A stretch of DNA of 64,000 nucleotides, from assembly GCA_010645155.1 (NCBI GenBank), contig CM021313.1, forward strand, positions 3,981,974 through 4,045,973. The letters run 5' to 3'. This DNA comes from Tigriopus japonicus. Lineage: Eukaryota > Arthropoda > Copepoda > Harpacticoida > Harpacticidae. A program made the translations under genes and the position numbers. Under the pieces are notes generated by a model that saw nothing but the letters and a program-made list of their open reading frames with translations, was not told where the DNA came from and did no database searches. Below, piece after piece: positions 24,301 through 34,369 of the stretch. Each line of letters begins with the position of its first letter. The stretch's first letter is position 1.

Positions 24301-27300
24301 GTAGTTGATGGTGACAAGATCAGATTTGCCATCTCACACTTTCTAACTAGAGTCTGGAGGATGTTGATGACACTGATAAGAGCCTGGAAAGACTTGCGAA
24401 TGTGTTCCATGTGCCAAAAGGAACATCTCGCTATTTCCGAGTGTCTGTCCGTCCGTTCCCTCTTTCCTATCTCTTTCGTGACGAAGCAACTGACTTTGCT
24501 AGTGTAAGAGTTAATGAGGCGGCTTGTTTTTATTCATTGCCCTCAAGACCAATGAACACCATACATGCTCACAACCATTGAGAAGGGTTTCAAATTTCTG
24601 GCCAATAGATTGATAGAAACAGAAGTTTTATTGAAGTAGATAAAGCCTTTAAATGCTTAAAAATGGCAGGTAAGCCGTGTAAGTTATAAAGACAATTGCA
24701 AATACGCAAAAAAATACAGAATAAAATAACGTCAAAAAATCATTGGTAAGGTAAGGTTAGGTTAGGTTGTTCCATTGGTCTCTGTGTTTGTTTAGTTAGA
24801 AAATGGTTTCTGTTGTGTATTTGTCCCCCAAAAAAATGATCTTTTTTTAATTTGTTCCGTAAAGTACTGATCCCTGCTTTGAGTCAAAAAAGTTCAGACT
24901 TTGTTCAGATCAAACCGTTTTTGATATCGTATCGTTTTGTTTGGGTCGAAAATTAGGTTTGTCAAAAACGTCAAATAACACAGACATGGCAAGTAATTGG
25001 ATGAAAATATCAAAAAGAATAAAAAAGTCTTTGTTCAGGAGATTCTGTTGACAAAAACCTTCCAATCTGCTCCCAAAAAATGAGGAATATTTTTCCCATT
25101 CAATGACCTTTTACTTAAAAACTGTAGTCAAGTGGTCGAAAAAGACTAGAGTTACATATCTTGTTGGAACCGAGCCCATATCTGCGATAATATGTGGAAA
25201 ATGAATTTCTAGAGATACTGAGTGGAAGCTTGAGACTTGAGAAATGGAACCAAATTGGAGGATCTTGTCTGCCAAGTAACTGAGGGGTGGTAGTGTGCCT
25301 TCATCATCTCATGCAAAGCCGAGAAATGAGCCGAATGATGAATTAACAGTTTTCCCATTGTCGGCTTTTCCCCGACCAACGCCGAACCCTGCATCGTATT
25401 CATATATAAACATCCTTGTATCCGACAAACTCGATGGGAAAAAGAGTCTTTTGCGACGAGCATGATCATTGTTCGGGCCAATCGAAATTACCATTAGTTT
25501 GCACAGCTCATAATATGCTCTTATAAAGCGCCATGATGAACTTTTTTTGGGGTGCCTTGCTACTACGTACTGTTTTGTCGATCCTTTTGCTTCTGAAAGA
25601 CGCACTAGCATTTCCCTTTGGAATCCGTCCCTTTTGTCTTCGAGGAAGCTTTTCTTGTCACCATATCATGAAGTTCATTAATTCCGTCTTCTCCCTCCAT
25701 CTTTTTAGCAAGTTTTCAATGGGGAATGGAGATTTTCACGCAGATGTCAGCTTCCGAAAACTTTCCTTCCTGAACAACTTCCAACACACTTTTATAAGGC
25801 GACAGAGCACTCATGTCGGACGTACTTTTATTTCAAGTGTATAATTTGGACCACTTTTGGGGATGCCACCAAAACCTGAAATAGATTAAACGGCCGGAAA
25901 AAAAATACAAAACAAAAACTCGCCCTTAGTGTTGTTTCCCTGAGCTGGTAATGAAATTCCACCAATGCAACGACCCATGAAATCATCACTGACTTTCTGG
26001 AACAGAGCAGTCTCCAAAGAGGGAAAAGGAAAAACTTTTCTCGTTCCATCCCTTTCACACCAAGGTCTTGAACGGATTTGGTGTTCCATTTTAGGTCGGG
26101 TACCTCAACGTGGTGGTAAAACCGGATATCACCAAAGTGAGTGGAACTGAAGGGATCGTGGAAGGTGGAACAGCCCGATTGACTTGCGAGGCCATTGGTT
26201 ATCCCACCCCTGAGATATATTGGGTGCGTGAGAAGGGACAACACATTATCATATGGGACAAATCGATTGGAAGAAGACATACAGGTAAGAACGGGGTGGA
26301 CTCGTAGAAAACTGTTCCAATTTCGGACCAGTTTGGCCCGCCAAAGCTATCGAGATGGAGTCGTTAGTTATGGACCATGTCTTTCTTGGATCCATTCAGA
26401 ATTCTAGGGGACTGGCTCGTTTGGAACACTCCTCCCCATCTCACTTCATGGAACAAGGAAAAGAGAATGGCTGGTGGATGCCGGCATAAAACAACACAAG
26501 ATCGAGGATCCAGGGTTGAGACAACTTGTTTGTTGTTGTTGCTCTTGTTGCTTTTGGATTGCAGATTTACGGCCAGCTACACAGCTGCTTCCTATTTGCA
26601 GCCGTTCAAAGACTGAATTTAAATGGACAAGATGAGGAGGGATTAAGTTTTAACCTAAAGAAACGCAAAGAGATATGGCTCTCTGACCTTGGAATCTTGA
26701 GCAACAAGAAGGCATAGTTAGTGTAGCCCAAGTGAATAAGTGGTTGAAGTGAGCGTTGTGATCTCAACCAAGAACAGAATTATGGTAGTTTTCAATTTGC
26801 TGTGCTCTCACAGGCCCCAAGGGGACCCTAAGCATATCGACATTCACTAGCTCTTACAATTGTAAAAGGAGACCTAACGGTTGTTCTTCTAATATTTATG
26901 TTCAACAAGAGGTCTAATTTTGTTAAAGCTTCATTTCAAAATGCTCATGCCATGTGAGGATATTTAAAAAAATACAGTTGTAAATCCATGGACTACTCGC
27001 ATCTTCAGCAAAGACAAGAGACAATATGAAGGTTCGCTAGACGGTTCAGTAGATTGTCCAAGAGATTTGTAGGTACGAGATACTTATTACGACATGGGAC
27101 CCGAAGACAGCTTTGGAACAACATCGGTAGAAGGAACAATTGACCTTTTGGACAACGAGAGAGAAAGCTCGATAAAACTCAAAACCCCAGGACCGTTTGT
27201 AGAGCAAATATTCTAGATCTTTGGATCTCGGAAGTGAATGCACCATGGGATATGGTGCTTACGCATGAGCTTGACTCATGATGACATCCCAAATTTATGG

Positions 27301-29795
27301 CCTTGTTCCAACTGGGTATGAACTACACTCATGCTTACATTGCATAGCCTTGATAAGACAACCGTGGACTTTGGAGCCTAAATTTTATTTTTACTTACTG
27401 TTCCGGGGTTGGATTAATTCTTGAACACTAGTAGTTTGCTTACTGTCCCAATGATCCTTGGGTTCGTAATTTTTAGAGATTTTTCCACTTCGACGAGTTC
27501 CACTTTTTGTAGGGACTTCGCAGATTGTTGGTTGTCAAGTGTTCCAACAAGACGAGTTCATTTGAATATGAATGTATGTAGTGTGGAGAGGGCAGAATGG
27601 GGAGGCAATGCCAATGCTGGTTCAACCATTGGTTCAAGAAGATCAACCACGCGGAGGGCTGCATACTGTACTGTATAATAATACATTGCCAGCATCATCA
27701 TCATCATTATCATTATCATGGATGGAGATGGAAATGTGGAAAAGAGAACCAAAGTTCATTAAAGAGCCATTTGCATCGGAGAGTTGGAATAAAACGCGAG
27801 AGTCACAGATCCTTGGATATTGAATTACGATCTCGACGCCCTAATTGTTATTGACATGAGACAATCTCCATAAATTTTCAGTTGACAAGGTGGAGGGAAA
27901 TGTCCTGGAGTTGCACAAAATCAAACGATCCCAAATGGGAACCTATTTCTGCGTGGCCAAAAGCTNNNNNNNNNNNNNNNNNNNNNNNNNNNNNNNNNNN
28001 NNNNNNNNNNNNNNNNNNNNNNNNNNNNNNNNNNNNNNNNNNNNNNNNNNNNNNNNNNCTTGGATATTGAATTACGATCTCGACGCCCTAATTGTTATTG
28101 ACATGAGACAATCTCCATAAATTTTCAGTTGACAGGGTGGAGGGAAATGTCCTGGAGCTGCACAAAATCAAACGATCCCAAATGGGAACCTATTTCTGCG
28201 TGGCCAAAAGCTCCTATCCGCCAGCCGTTAACAAACGCGTCGAAATAGAGGTCCATTGTAAGTTCAAGTTATTTTAGAGAACGATTGTCGTCTGGGTTTT
28301 TATCTGGTCATTTGGCACCTTTTCAGTTCGGCCTGTTATCAGTGTTCCTAATCAAAAGGTTTATGCCAAAGAGGGTCAAGATGTGGCATTGGAGTGCATC
28401 ATCGAGTCGTATCCCAAAGGTTTACACTACTGGGAATTGGAATCAGGTTCGAGTTTTCTTAACTTTACCATTCAATTACTGGCATAACGAATTTCTGGCA
28501 AATTCAGTTTAACGTCCAAAAAAAAGGTCTATTTAGTATCTGTTAGATGATTTGTAAAACCGACACGTAAAATCGCTTCAGAAAGGACTTTGGTATTTTT
28601 TTTAACTAGTGATGGACCGAAAGGGCTCTTAACAAAAACCGAAAGCAGCTGAATAAGATATCATTTAAATGTAATATTCACTTTAAAAAATTTAACTGCT
28701 CATGTGTTCATTGTTGGGCGATTGCAAGTTTAAAAATCGGAAAACTTATGTTTTTGAAGATTTTGGACCAACGTTGTCAAACGCCATCCTTCATATCTGC
28801 TTTCAGTTGCGCTCGCAAAACCGAAACCGAAATTTCGGCCGAAAGCACTTTCGTTCCATCACTAATTTTAACAGCTACCGTTGTTGGACTTCACAGTTTT
28901 ACAAAATCAAATGGTATTTGCAACTTGTCTTTGCAGAATTTTGCCGATTTTTTAAGTATTACATAAACATTTCATCCCAAGGCACCCTTTATACACAAAT
29001 CAATGCTTGAAAAAAGTTTACAACCAACAATCTTCCAAACATAAATGCAATCACGGTCCTTGCTAATTAAATCTTCCCTTTATCATTAGGAGAAACCTTA
29101 AGCTCAAACAACATGAAGTATCTACGACATGAGTTCACTATCAACGAGTATTCGATTCGGTCTCGGTTGACCATTTTGGATTTTACCACCGACGACCAAG
29201 GAATTTACAAATGTATTTGTAAAAATTCCATGAATCACGCGGGTGATCGCGTTGAAGGCGTGGTTTATCTACACATGGAGAAGGAATTCGAAGAAAAAGG
29301 TGGAATTGAATCAAATGAAAAACTTGACCCTCTATAATTAACAAGATTCATTTTAGATCCTATGGATAACATTTTGACCAATGCCATGGATTATGGCCGC
29401 GGATATGGAAATGAAAGATCGTTTGGCGGGACTGAGTCCACCACCTATTTTGATATTGAACATGACTCTAATGTGGACAATCCAATCCGGACTTACCAAC
29501 AAAATTACGCCTGGCAAGAAAAGCAAACTACAGCCTACACCAACGATTATGGATCTTGTAAGTGATTCATGTGACCTCAAAACCATTAGTCATAACAATT
29601 TTTTTTCTAGATTCGGGCAATCCGTACTACTATAATTCTGAAGCTAAAGAGAGGCACGCCCAGCAAGAAATAGATATTGATCCAACCAATCATAAACGGC
29701 ACAAGAACAAACATCACCGAAATGGTTCGACAAAACGGTTATCTTGGCCGCATCTCACTTTTGTCATACTAGCGTTTAATTTAGTCGTCCTGTAA
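18351..29795 (+). CDS. GPI-anchored DIP/lachesin-like cell adhesion protein, three Ig domains
   Basis: Neuronal-type surface recognition protein; in arthropods this family binds Dpr proteins to specify synapses. Exons: 18351-18453, 20397-20509, 23875-24060, 26095-26284, 28129-28257, 28327-28446, 29090-29299, 29357-29557 and 29611-29795, all in continuous phase, 478 residues. Exon 1 encodes a signal peptide (VLCFCVLLFLISFV core). Ig1 spans residues ~40-134 (NATFTCYVKN, VGWVKAD, DAGPYMCQLNTAPMKSQ). Ig2 is ~138-240 (ARLTCEAIGYPTPEIYWVR, GTYFCVAKS). Ig3 is ~241-345 (VALECIIES, DQGIYKCICKN). A Tyr/Asn/Thr-rich stalk and a basic patch precede the hydrophobic GPI-type tail LTFVILAFNLVVL. Exon 5 is present twice around an assembly gap (see the repeat entries); one copy was used. 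Introns 1-4 are 1.8-3.4 kb and rich in transposons, unlike the small introns of neighbouring genes. Confidence 0.9.
18945..19410. mobile_element. Foldback-type element, two ~230-bp inverted arms
   Basis: GGTCTAACC starting at 18945 opens an arm that is repeated in reverse complement and ends at GGTCTAACC/19410. Shared blocks include GAATCATGGAGTG versus AAATCATGGAGTG, TTGCGTTCTTCTGCAAATG, and a perfect 15-bp centre, GCCCTTTTGTGGTAA at 19160-19174 pairing with 19180-19194. Arms are about 80% alike by eye. It lies in intron 1 of the Ig gene and codes for nothing. Confidence 0.85.
19587..19783. mobile_element. 197-bp MITE with TA target-site duplication
   Basis: GGCCGCATGTTAACG at the left end is matched by CGTTAACATGCGGCC at the right end, and the similarity continues inward through AAAGCGAGAGTAT. 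TA flanks both ends, as expected for Tc1/mariner-type non-autonomous elements. An inner GAGTATATACTC palindrome is present. Confidence 0.85.
19990..20330. mobile_element. Diverged second copy of the foldback element
   Basis: Blocks such as GAGAAGGCATAGCTTTTCACTC and CATTTGATTGAGCTGAAA repeat the right arm of 18945-19410 in the same order, with many substitutions. The left part shows weaker matches (CAATTGAATGACTC). Confidence 0.6.
20510..23874. other. Large intron 2 of the Ig gene, no coding sequence recognised
   Basis: Several long open frames occur on both strands but none shows a domain or consistent coding character. The stretch is unusually rich in TGGAAC and GTTCCA words (see findings). 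A short GGAT repeat lies near 23178-23195. Confidence 0.5.
24061..26094. other. Intron 3 of the Ig gene, no coding sequence recognised
   Basis: A short TTAGG-like tract occurs at about 24753-24768 (GGTTAGGTTAGGTT). No gene was seen on either strand. Confidence 0.5.
27812..27965 (+). repeat. First copy of a 154-bp direct repeat flanking an N gap (intron end plus exon 5 start)
   Basis: Identical to 28059-28212 except for two single-base differences (near 27889 and 27912 in this copy). It contains the same acceptor site and the first part of exon 5 of the Ig gene. One difference is Lys/Arg and the other is silent, as expected for two alleles rather than two exons under selection. Confidence 0.9.
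27966..28058. other. Assembly gap (93 N)
   Basis: Run of undetermined bases in the source sequence. Confidence 1.
28059..28212 (+). repeat. Second copy of the 154-bp direct repeat flanking the N gap
   Basis: This copy runs on without a break into the rest of exon 5 (to 28257), so it is the one used in the gene model. Confidence 0.9.
28607..28864. mobile_element. hAT-like MITE, copy 1 of the TAGTGATGGACCGAAAG family
   Basis: The left end TAGTGATGGACCGAAAG is matched by CTTTCGTTCCATCACTA at the right end with one mismatch. The flanking octamers TTTTTAAC and ATTTTAAC differ at one base, consistent with an old 8-bp duplication. Inner repeats of CCGAAAC and TTTCGGCCGAAA are shared with the copy at 54075. 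It lies in intron 6 of the Ig gene. Confidence 0.8.
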
Positions 29796-30271
29796 TCCAC
29801 GTGAATTTCTTGGACACCGTTGATATTATACCTTTCATGTTGACCATACATTATCATTCCTAGATAAAGATGCATGAGCACCTAAAACCCCCATTGAATT
29901 CCATTTGTTTCAACCGTTTCTTATATCCCAATCGAAATACATTTCCCGCCAATTTTTCAAATTTCCCGCCCGAAAAACCTCTGACGTCATCATCGTCGGC
30001 AAATACCTCCATAAATAAATAACAAATATTCTCCCTGCGAATGAAAACAGGTAGGTTTGTGTGTCACAAAATAACAGTGTAACAGAAGGCTCAAAAAGGC
30101 GTAAGTAAGAATCCCACATGTAATCTTGTAATATCCAAACAATAGCTGAGTTTAGGTTGCAATTTTATTCAAAACGGTTCAAAAGATTCCGCGTCAGTGG
30201 CATGATTGCTCAGTATTGGAAAGTTTAGGTACCTTCTTCCACCCTCAAACCGGGTTTATGGGGATTAGGGG
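29796..30271. other. Intergenic spacer between convergent Ig and Popeye genes
   Basis: AAATAAATAA at about 30013 can serve as poly(A) signal for the plus-strand Ig gene. Nothing else was seen. Confidence 0.5.
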
Positions 30272-31841
30272 TTAAAGCAAGGCATGAGGCCAAAATCGAC
30301 GCTGTTGTTGTAAGAATTGAGCCTCGGCCACGGCAGATTTATCCACGGTTTGAACGGGCACAGCATGCGGCAAGTAAGTCATTGGAGGAGGAATATCCAA
30401 CGTAAAATTCATCACGGCCAATTGTTCACCTAGGAAGAGAATTGTTAATTTATGCTATTACCTCTAAAGGTGTACTACAAACCTTCATGAGCGTCTTCAA
30501 GTTCAGAGCTTTTCATCCAACATTGAGAGCGAACAAAGCCTTTACAACCAGTGTGAATAGCGTCAAACGAGTTGGTTCGATGGAAATCCAAGGGTTTGAT
30601 TGAGTTCTTTTTGATGTGTTTGTTGTTGGACATATTGGCCACGTTCTCGTTGAGCATGTATAACTTCCGGGTGATGTCCTTTCCAATGACACATTCCATG
30701 AGAAACTTGAGTTTGGGTTGCTCGGCAAACGTGTGTTCCAAGGTTTCTGACGGCAAGGTTAATATCGTGGAGTCATTCACCACGTGAATGGAAACCTTAA
30801 GTTACAAGGACAATCCTTGGAATGTGATTAGCTTATAACCGCCGGATGGGAGCGATACCTGAAATTTGTCGTCCGGATTGTCCGTATATCGACTGCGCCA
30901 CTCAATAGAATCCACAAACTCATTGGGGTGAATGAAATGGAGAAACGTGTCATCACATTTGACCCTGAGTTTGCCATGAAGGAGCACTCTTAATCGCTGT
31001 CCAATCTTGGTCTCATTCTCCTCGGCAAACGTCTCACCTGCCCGGATCATATCCACGGAGTAATCCTTAGTAAAACTTTTGAAATCCTACGTCAGTAAGA
31101 ATAAGTTCGTTCAATCTAACAGCATGGAAATTATTACTGAAACATTAAAAGATCTGTTAAATCAAGATTGACTCCCGTAGCCAGGGCAAGGAACGGTCAA
31201 GTTAGCCATTAAATCGAAACTGTCCTATCGATTGATGATTATTGTTATAACATAAACTTTTACAAGCCTGTCATGGATGAGATCAATATTAATCTGAAGC
31301 AAACAGAGATCCGCCATTTGTCTATATGGACTTAAAAATATCTAATATATTGGCAAGTCGTTCAACACTTTTTTTCTATGACCAGAGGGATCACCCTAAA
31401 ATGGGGTCTGTATTACCTTCTTGGAAATTTGCAAAGGCTCGAAGCTTTTCTTGTAAAGCTCTCGAAGTTGAGGATTGATATAGACTGGAAAGTGTTTGAT
31501 GAAGAGTTGCACAAAGAAGATCAGATTGATGGCCAAATTTGCGACACTCAAACTAAGCATGTCTGATGAGCAAGGCATATCGTAGATCCAAATTACGGTC
31601 AAGCCAAAGGCTGAAAACAGTGTCCCATGAGACAAAAAGAAAGATTGCATTAGACCTGTTTTTATGCCTCACCTAAGGCCATGATCCCACGGAAAGAGAT
31701 CAAGCTGAATGCATATTGTTTGGGAATAGCAAAGGCCACAAAAGCGAGGATGTTTCCCACGTGAAATGCCACGTCAAAATCCAGGTTCCATTTGTCCAGA
31801 CAAGGCACCTCTTCTACTTTTTCTGGACCATGAGGGGCCAT
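30272..31841 (-). CDS. Popeye domain-containing protein (POPDC/BVES-like)
   Basis: Three-pass membrane protein with a cytoplasmic cAMP-binding Popeye domain, linked in animals to muscle membrane and cell-contact functions. Minus-strand exons 31841-31673, 31610-31417, 31086-30859, 30795-30483 and 30429-30272 give 353 residues, the usual POPDC length. A short N-terminus precedes hydrophobic segments (FHVGNILAFVAFAIP, FRGIMALGLAFGLTVIW, LSLSVANLAINLIFFVQLF). The Popeye domain runs from about residue 120: LRVLLHGKLRVKCDDTFLHF, then NEFVDSIEW where family members normally have DSPEW, then KFQVS, then VIGKDITRKLYMLNENV. Replacement of Pro by Ile in the DSPE phosphate-binding motif is unusual. The annotated start is the first ATG; the frame is open 7 codons further upstream. 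The 63-bp intron 30796-30858 splits the domain at FQ/VS. Confidence 0.88.
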
Positions 31842-32166
31842 GTTTCGATGAGGTGTTTTCACCCTCTCTTTTCCCTCGATTTGTTTTCATTGGTATATAT
31901 GCCCAGTATTTTTGGCACCGTGTCAAATTGCAGTTGCTTTGGAGAAAGTCCAATTACCAAATGTACTTTACAGATTGTTTCACACTCCTATGTTTTTAAC
32001 ACAAGAGAAAATGATAATGAAATAGTTGATACCTGTAAAAAGAATTGAGTTGAAAGGAGTAAAAAGAATTTTTATCTGTAATATTTACTTTTTTCAAGTT
32101 TTGGATTTTGGCGCCAAGATAAGGAACAGCTGTTCAATCATATCAAAACATTTCTTCAAGTGGAAC

Positions 32167-34273
32167 ATGTCTTACTTTTATAAACCGCGATTGTTACCTT
32201 CAAAGCGTTTGTGGAGTAACACTTACGCACAACTTAGCAGCAATTGGCACACCTACAACGACCAAGTAGCCCTCTATGAGTACAATAAAGGCCAAATCAC
32301 ATACAAAGAACTCCTCCGCGATTGTTCAACAGTTTCGCAAAAACTGATATCAGAACTAAAGTTCAAGGTTCGAAACATTTTTTATTTCTAAAGATAGTGT
32401 CAATATATTTAATTTTGATAAAAAAAGGATGGACCCAGTCGTGTTAGTTTTTTGGTGCCAAGAAATCTGAACTACATTCAAGCACTTTTTGGCGTGTTCC
32501 ATTCGGGCAACGTGGCCGTTCCATTGTGTGCGGATCATCCACCTGAAACGCTTCGTTATTACATCCAGAACTCTGACTCCGATATCGTGATTGCCTCCAA
32601 ACAATCTGTGGATGTGGCAAGTATTCTTTTACGGCTTCAATCTTTCGATCATTCGAACATCTAAAAATTATTTAGATACACCAAGCTTTGAAAGGAGAGG
32701 ATGCCAAGAGAGGACTTGTATTAATCGAGGATCTTCTCAAGGACCAAATCCAGGAGCCACATTCACTCAAGACGTCTCCGGATGATGTAGATGCTTTGAT
32801 CATTTACACCAGTGGAACCACAGGCCCTCCCAAAGGAGTTGTACTCACACATGGCAATCTCAGAGCTCAAGCTCAAGCCATGATTCAAGTTTGGGATTGG
32901 TCCAATCAGGCAAAGAAATTCCTACTTCAACCCTAACTTCACTGGGTTTCTCAAGGAAATGATACCTATTTCAGGACTCGTTACTTCATGTACTTCCATT
33001 GCATCACGTCCATGGAATCACCAATTGTCTTTTGACGCCATTGTCTATCGGTGCTAATGTGACAATGTTGCAGAAATTTGATCCCGAGCATGTTTGGCAG
33101 TATCTTCTTCAGGTGATGATCAAGATTGGCATTTAAAAAGCATCGTTATCATCGAAAGTGGTTTACAGAAAGAGGAAACGAAGCCTAATCTATTCATGGC
33201 TGTCCCTACCATCTATTCCAAGTTGATTCAAAACTTTCCCAAACAATATAATCCCCAAGAGATCAAGGGCGTTCTTCAATCCAAGATTCGGTTAATGGTT
33301 TCGGGCTCGGCCGCACTTCCAGTGGTAAACTACCCTCACAATGCAAATTGAAATCTGGAATGAATAGCTTCATCTTCATCGCAGCCAGTGCTTGAAAAGT
33401 GGAAAATGTTGACCGGTCACACTCTTTTGGAAAGATATGGGATGACTGAGATTGGAATGGCTTTGACCAATCCTTTGGAAGAATCCAAGAGAATCCCGGG
33501 ATCAGTTGGTCGTCCATTTCCTGGAGTTTCCGCTCGAATCGTGGACATTAGTATGAAAAAAAAACTTTTTCTTTCCTCCAAACAAAATCATTTAAGTTGG
33601 TTCACCTTTAGGTTCTAATCAAAAGGACCGGATTTTGGCGGAATCGGATTGGCAAAAATTTAAGGTGTACTTTTCGGACAAAGAGGAATCGTCGGGAGAA
33701 CTTCAAATCAAGGGACCCAATGTTTTTAAAACGTATTATGGAAATCCTGAGGCTTCTTCCAAAGAATTTACCGAGGATGGGTGGTTCAAGACTGGAGACA
33801 CTGCATTTATGGATCAATCGGGAGTGTTCCAAATTCTAGGAAGAACTAGTGTGGATATCATCAAGTATTATGATGTGAATTTCATACGTAGAACGTGACT
33901 TATCGAGTTTTGATTATTCTCTACAGATCCGGAGGTTATAAAATCAGTGCTCTAGATGTTGAAAGAGTTCTTCTTGGCCACCCAAAAATCAAGGATGTTG
34001 CTGTTATTGGGATTCCAAATGAGGAATATGGCCAAGTTCTAGCTGCCATTGTTGTGCTTGATGATTTGGATACGAACTTGAATGAGGTTTGGATTTGAAA
34101 AGTGATCGAAAAGCTTCTTTGAAACATGGCATTCATTCCAGATTTCGGATTGGTTATCGAACAAGCTGCCAAAGTACTCAGTTCCAAGAATTTGGAAGCC
34201 AATGGAAGCACTTCCAAGGAATACCATGGGAAAAGTGAACAAAAAAGAATTAGTGAAATCTTACCTGCAATAA
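32167..34273 (+). CDS. ACSF3: Acyl-CoA synthetase family member 3-like (mitochondrial malonyl-CoA synthetase)
   Basis: ATP-dependent ligase that activates malonate (and methylmalonate) with CoA in mitochondria, feeding mitochondrial fatty acid synthesis. Exons 32167-32367, 32428-32616, 32676-32909, 32975-33112, 33169-33324, 33385-33550, 33612-33864, 33927-34086 and 34142-34273 give 542 residues. Motifs: P-loop [11 protein letters not shown] (~residue 173), [18 protein letters not shown] with [49 protein letters not shown] (hinge) and the C-terminal catalytic Lys in [22 protein letters not shown] plus RTSVDIIK is specific to ACSF3 among AMP-forming ligases. The N-terminus (basic, Ser/Arg-rich, no acid for 25 residues) suits a mitochondrial presequence. 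Two introns appear to begin with GC: after 32909 (CAG/GCAAAG) and probably after 32616 (GTG/GCAAGT). An AATAAA overlaps the stop codon. Confidence 0.92.
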
Positions 34274-34369
34274 AAAAAAGTCAACTATGAATAAGAGTTT
34301 TCATCGATAGTTGTAAATTTAACCTTGTAATCTAAAATGTCCTTTTCATTCCCCTAATTTTGTTGCAGA

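Larger units (their letters stand above)
26285..28128. other. Intron 4 of the Ig gene, with the assembly gap at its 3' end
   Basis: No gene was recognised apart from the first copy of the duplicated exon at 27882-27965. A TCA/TTA trinucleotide tract lies near 27688-27720. Confidence 0.5.
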
